Shown one piece after another: positions 59,099 through 64,000 of a DNA stretch of 64,000 bases. The notes under the pieces were generated by a model that made no database searches, had not been told where the DNA came from, and saw nothing but the letters and a program-made list of their open reading frames with translations. The position numbers and the translations under genes are program-made. Location of the stretch: positions 1 to 64,000 of the forward strand of contig QAOA01006583.1 of assembly GCA_003255065.1 (NCBI GenBank), given 5' to 3'. This DNA is from Cercis canadensis. Its lineage: Eukaryota > Streptophyta > Magnoliopsida > Fabales > Fabaceae. The stretch's first letter is position 1. Each line of letters starts with the position of its first letter.

Positions 59099-59401
59099 CT
59101 AAGGATATGCCTCAATGAGGGACCTAAAACCAAATATAGGAGTAATCTTGTAACTACTAAATCTTGCTTCAAAGAAGAGTTTATCCCATTCCTTTTCGCT
59201 TCTCTCTTTTCCATTAAGAGTAGTCATCATAACTATGTCATAAAAGAGTTTCACTTCAGTCATCTCATAGTTATCTTTCTTCTCATTTATAACCACATCT
59301 ATCACAATCACCTTCCCTCCATTACCTCTATTTGAAATAGCTTCTTTGCATTTCTTCAGAATCTTTATGCGATCTTCATCACTCTAATTATGTAAAACCC
59401 A
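59099..59401 (-). pseudogene. Plant O-methyltransferase pseudogene, last exon
   Basis: On the minus strand an exon begins at a clean acceptor (tttttttacag) and reads WVLHN, a stop where tryptophan is expected, SDEDRIKILKKCKEAISNRG, then GGKVIVIDVVINEKKDNYEM, TEVKLFYDIVMM, GKERSEKEWDKLFFEARFSS and YKITPIFGFRSLIEAYP before TAG. This is the C-terminal part of class II plant O-methyltransferases, including the region after the LHxW(S/T)D motif that holds the catalytic His. The intron position fits the known gene family. Exon 1 was not found upstream. The premature stop (TGG to TAG) makes a pseudogene likely. Confidence 0.82.
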
Positions 59402-60299
59402 CTGTAAAAAAAAGAAAAAAGATTAGACTATATATATATATATATATATAATAATGGTAAAAACAAATCTAAATTTAACGACTACATTTACACTTTTCTA
59501 TGTCTGATTCAGATTCTACTAGAAACTATAGTTACCCAATGTTATCGCAAAATTTTGTTAAAACGTGATTCTTTGTTCAAAGTTTGACTTTTGACTCTTT
59601 TTTATCCTTGTTGCTTATATCCCTCTGGCAGTGGTAGACTTACTGATTCTTTGTTCAAAGTTTGTGACTACGCTTCTGTTCCAATTTCTATTTTCGGATT
59701 CTCATTTTACTTCGATTCAACAATTTTACATAGAACAATCTTCTGGCATATTAATTTGTTTCACACTACTTTTTTATATTTGACAAATTTGATTCAGACA
59801 TAAAAGTTTAAGTAATGTTATTTAGACGCGGTTTAACATCTGAATTTAGGTTTGGACATCTAAATTTTAAATGAACTCACTTAAACTTTTGTACCTTTTA
59901 ACTCAAAGAATGTCATATAAGCCAACGTGAAATAGTTTGACTGACACTAGTTTTATGTAATAATAATTTTTTTAAGTAAATTACCTTAGTTACTTTAGTG
60001 ATATATCATTATTTTTTTTTTGGAAATTGCAACTTTCCTATTTAGTATGTGTCAATAAATTAAATTAAACTCTTGAAACGTATGAGATAATGATTAAAAT
60101 TAAATTAAACTCTTAAGAGGAAATATGCACAAAAATGTAAATAATATTAGAATGTGTGATCATTTCTCTTATATTTGTTCATACTTTCAAACTTTCTTAA
60201 TATATTTCAATTAACTTGTATAAAAAGCGGAAGGAAAATTTATGTTTACCATGACAATACCAATTCAATAAGAGACACTGAAAATCCATTCCAGATTCG

Positions 60300-60706
60300 T
60301 AGGGATGACAATGGGGCGGGGCAGGCACTCCCCGTCCTCGTCTCCGAAAAACATCCTCATGCCTCATCTCCGGCCAGGTATTTTTTAACAGGCTCATCCC
60401 TACCCCATTGATTAATACATGTTTGCCCCATGCCCGTCCCATTTACCCATACCGCTATGATTTTAGGAATGAGGATTTTTTTTTAATGTAATGTGTGTGT
60501 GTATATATATATATATAATAGGAGACGGGGCGGGGTGTGTACTGTCCTCCCAAGCCCTAGCCCCAGTCTCATAAAATTACCCATTTAAATCCCCATCCCC
60601 ATTCCATACCCTTTTTTTTTTTTTTTTTTTNTTTTGTCTCATACCCGTACCCGACCGGGTAAAAATAGCGAGGCCTCATTGGGTATAGGTCAAATTGACA
60701 TCCTTA
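60300..60706. mobile_element. hAT-type MITE (hAT-2)
   Basis: Starts TAGGGATGACAATGGGGCGG and ends TTGACATCCTTA, imperfect copies of the hAT-1 termini. The inside mirrors hAT-1: GC-rich flanks with gggg/cccc blocks around an (AT)n run, and a T-run with an N at 60631. The 8-base flanks do not match, so this is an older or rearranged copy. Confidence 0.72.
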
Positions 60707-63700
60707 TTCTGGAGACATGCATCAATAATGGTTTTCAAATCACTATATTAACCTAATAGAGAGTCATTTTTTTGTGAGTATGACTATCTAGAACTAGTGT
60801 ACTCGCTCCCTACCCTCTCTTATTTTCTGTTTCTCTTCATAGTTCTTCTCTCCCTTCTACTTTAGTTGCCCAAGTGTTACACAAATTTGCAACTAATTGA
60901 ATTTTAATTGAGAGTTTTTCACATGCCAAATTATCTGGTGTGTGAAAAGAAATATTTAAAATGACACTTGTCACTTTCTATGACTATCAACGTCAAGGAA
61001 TTCTTCACCTGCATCATATATACAATGTTTCTGGGCGGTAAAGGTTTTCTGACTACGATTTCAAGTGTGAAATCAATATAGTTATGGTCTAAAAATGTTC
61101 ACTACTCCAATCTTTTTCTCAGGCAAAGAAATTTCTTTCTTCAATTTGTATTTGGGTCATAGATCAAAAGGATGAGTATATAAGACCTTTCACCTATGTT
61201 AAAAATATGACTTTGTAGCAAAGGATCATTGATCTTTTGAATCAGTGAATCTTAAGCAGATCAATGCCGATTCTAATATTAACTTTTCTTGTAAACTGTT
61301 GTCTTTTAGAAATTGTCAACCTATGTTAATCTATAGTTTTTATTTTACTTTTCTTTATACTATTCTTGTATTCCATTTATACTTTTGTTAGCACAGTCTG
61401 TGATATTTTTAGGTCAACGAAAGGTCACACAACAGGATTTAGGGATAGTCTTTCTTTTTTAAAGATTTCACTCCACTTGTTACACTGAGTAATCTAATTC
61501 CTCCAGAAAACAAAACTCAGTAATTCAATATTATAATTAAAAATTGCACAAATGTAAGATTACTCCTATTGTCATACCAAACAAGGGTATTATACATTTC
61601 GTAGAATAAAAGATTATTTTCAATTATCATACCAAGGAGATCAATATCCCTTAATTTAATATATGAAATAAAAGATTATAAAATAAAAATGTTCAATATA
61701 CCAAATAACTCCAAATTTATAAAAACAAAATTGAAATAATTATTTTTTGATTCTTGAAGTTGGCCAAAAAAATAAAATTCATTTGATTCTAAATATGGAG
61801 GAATTTGAATTTGGTTCCTTCCATATTAGTAGAAAATCTCTAAAATACTCATTTTGATATGTCGTTATTTGATTTATATATTTGATTATTTTATTTATTT
61901 TTGAACAAAATAACTACATATAAAAGTAGAATAATCATATGGCACTAAATGATAACATATGTTAACTGAATATAATCACATAACACCAAGGGGTATTTTA
62001 TAGATTTCATATAATAAAAAATCAAATTGAAATTTCTTCATATTTAAAGTCAAATAATCTTTTTTTATTGAATTGAAAATTAAACAATAATTTTCTCAAC
62101 AAAATTTCATGATAATTCCTCATATCATTTCATATTTTTTCCATACATTGAAGAGTAGTAGGATGTGAACTTACTATTTACTATTTCCTCACCATTATTT
62201 CAAGTCCCACCAACCTGAACATACGAATTAATAATTAAGCTTAAATAATTCCTAGTATCTTTAATTAACTGTTAACATCTACATCATATTAACGACTCCA
62301 ANCACAACCTGAACATACGAATTAATAATTAAGCTTAAATAATTCCTAGTATCTTTAATTAACTGCTAACATCTACATCATATTAACGACTCCAACAGTA
62401 AAGTCGTGGTCAAGAATTCATGTCTCTAAACTGTTACTTTCTTTTTGACTCTCATTATCGTTAAGAAATTCCCAACTACTTTATACGATGTTCGTGGCTA
62501 ATTAGATAAAGAATTTCTACTACATTAACACGTTGATCATGAATGATAAAGACTTTCTAGTATCCAGTTTCTAAAAGTTGAAGACTTCTTCGGATCCCAA
62601 TTTAAAATACAATATCATGCTAGTTTTTGGATTTATCCTGGTTTCTTCAAATTTCTGAACATAGTGTTTATTTTTCTATAAATAATGTAAATAGGTCTGA
62701 ATTTGTAATATAAATTTCCTGTATCTCTAAAATTGTTTACAAAAGTATTATCTTTTATTTATCATCAATAATTTAAAGGAAATATGCGTATAATAATAAT
62801 TTATACCATGTACTATTTTTTGAAAAGGTATTTTGCCTGCTAGCACTTTTTGAATATCATGGCCCATTGGCCACCGTTTTTGCTAGCTAGAACTTACTGG
62901 ATTTGGTAAAGGCTTCTTCTTGTTCTTTTAAACGAAAATCTCTGTAGCATTTGGAATAGAGGTTCATGGTGGCTTGGCTACCGAGCATTCGGGGGCTTGG
63001 TATTAGTGCTCTTTAGGGATTTCAAAAAGGGATACTAGGAGAGATCAAGAGAAAAGAGGAGATGATTTAGGGATTTCAAAAAAAAAAAAATACTCAAAAC
63101 TAATAAAAAGATGTCGTTTTACATGTCCAATTTGGTTCAGTTTAAGCTCGGTTTTTCTTCATTGAAACCAAAAACCGAACCGTCCCCATTGGTTTTTCAA
63201 AAATCAAACTAAGAACCGGACCGACCCCTCCTAGTTTGGTTCCATTTCCTCTTGGTTTGGTCAGTTTGGCCAGTTTGACCGATTTGACTTACATCCCTAC
63301 ACAAAATATATGCAACGGATACGATGAGGCGTACTTCATCATAATATAACACATAAGCATTTTTCATTAGAAACAAAAAAAAAAAAAAAGCATTTTCTGT
63401 TGAGATTTGATGCCGAAAATTAACTTTAATTCTTAATTAGAAGAAATGAAAGGTAAGTTCGGGATTTAATCATAAAAGTTTAGGTTTTTGTATTTTATCT
63501 GTAGCTTAAAATCATGTGTTAGTTTTAGCAGTTAAAAGGGTAGAGTGCAATGGGGTGAATTTTCATTTTCCCAATACCTAGAGGAGAGTGAGTGTAATTT
63601 TCCAACAACTATTCAATTTAAATTATTATTCACTTTCTTATATTTCATGCAATAATTGATGAAAATATGTGATGCTCCAATATATTATTTACTCTGATTT

Positions 63701-64000
63701 TGAAGTCATTCTTTGGAATAACATGAAGATTAGTATATCTATATTATTGTAAATTCTTTAATGCTAGTAAAATTTAGAAATTAGATAAATTGCTTTAACT
63801 CTAGGCAAGATGCATTGCAATCAGTGGATGCCTATCCACAAAAAATCATGAACAGAATTTGAGTCCAAAACTTCTTTCGTTAATGCAACTCCATCCTACC
63901 AATTGACCTAATTTTGTTGAGATATTAGTATTAATTCTTACCAGTCAACTCAACACCCCGAAACAATACTTACTTATATAAGTTATTGGGATCTCTCTCT
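60707..64000. other. Right-edge non-coding sequence
   Basis: AT-rich, no supported gene. A piece of about 96 bases before the N at 62302 is repeated after it, probably an unmerged overlap. The 63068-63299 interval has a hAT-type end and is listed separately. Confidence 0.4.
63068..63299. mobile_element. Possible hAT-type MITE remnant
   Basis: Ends CTTACATCCCTA, and a candidate opposite end TAGGGATTTC lies at 63068. The inside (gaaccgaaccg-like strings, gtttggt/ccaaac repeats) is of the kind common in plant hAT MITEs. No matching target duplication. Confidence 0.4.

Noticed and set aside
1..64000. tRNA and rRNA genes
   Set aside because: I saw no sequence with a complete cloverleaf or rRNA core; only tRNA-complementary primer-binding sites and weak box-like strings were found. 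A tRNAscan run would be decisive.

Overview
This is AT-rich nuclear DNA of a flowering plant, almost certainly a dicot. The support is Ty1/copia, Athila-like Ty3/gypsy, CACTA, hAT and TRIM elements in the states usual for plant genomes, hairpins resembling the plant-only miR477 family, and a plant O-methyltransferase exon remnant. Species cannot be fixed from the sequence. miR477 is known from woody dicots such as grapevine, poplar and citrus, which is suggestive only. No intact host protein-coding gene was found.

Layout. 1.2-6.5 kb: a duplicated segment (P1) split by a decayed copia element (copia-1). 6.7-10.3 kb: a minus-strand copia array (copia-2) with an LTR-body-LTR-partial body arrangement. 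11.9-31.7 kb and 46.2-50.6 kb: several copies of a multi-kilobase duplicated unit. The best copies (U1, U2, U6) carry near one end a minus-strand miR477-like inverted repeat with a TATA box upstream. Copies U1, U2, U4 and U6 share a long downstream body. Six hairpins occur in all (L1-L6, near 12.0, 17.1, 21.4, 23.7, 31.6 and 46.4 kb). U4 is split at 25.8-31.5 kb by copia-3, which itself carries a GC-rich hAT MITE and an in-frame tandem duplication in RNase H. 34.0-45.1 kb: an 11.1 kb Athila-like gypsy element with two 1.3 kb LTRs, matched target-site duplications, broken gag and protease, readable RT and integrase, and an intact extra 340-residue ORF. 51.7-56.0 kb: a decayed CACTA transposon with recognisable transposase domains. 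56.5-57.3 kb: a long inverted-repeat element. 59.1-59.4 kb: the last exon of an O-methyltransferase pseudogene. 60.3-60.7 kb: a second hAT MITE. The rest, to 64 kb, is AT-rich with no gene I can support.

How it fits together. The most biologically interesting content is the candidate MIR477 cluster, apparently spread by local segmental duplication. The duplicated copies act as internal empty-site controls, so three insertions and one microhomology-mediated deletion can be read at base resolution. The retroelements are mostly dead: many coding breaks are C-to-T type nonsense changes. Several single-N positions are flanked by near-identical direct copies and look like unmerged contig overlaps, so some short duplications here are probably assembly artefacts.
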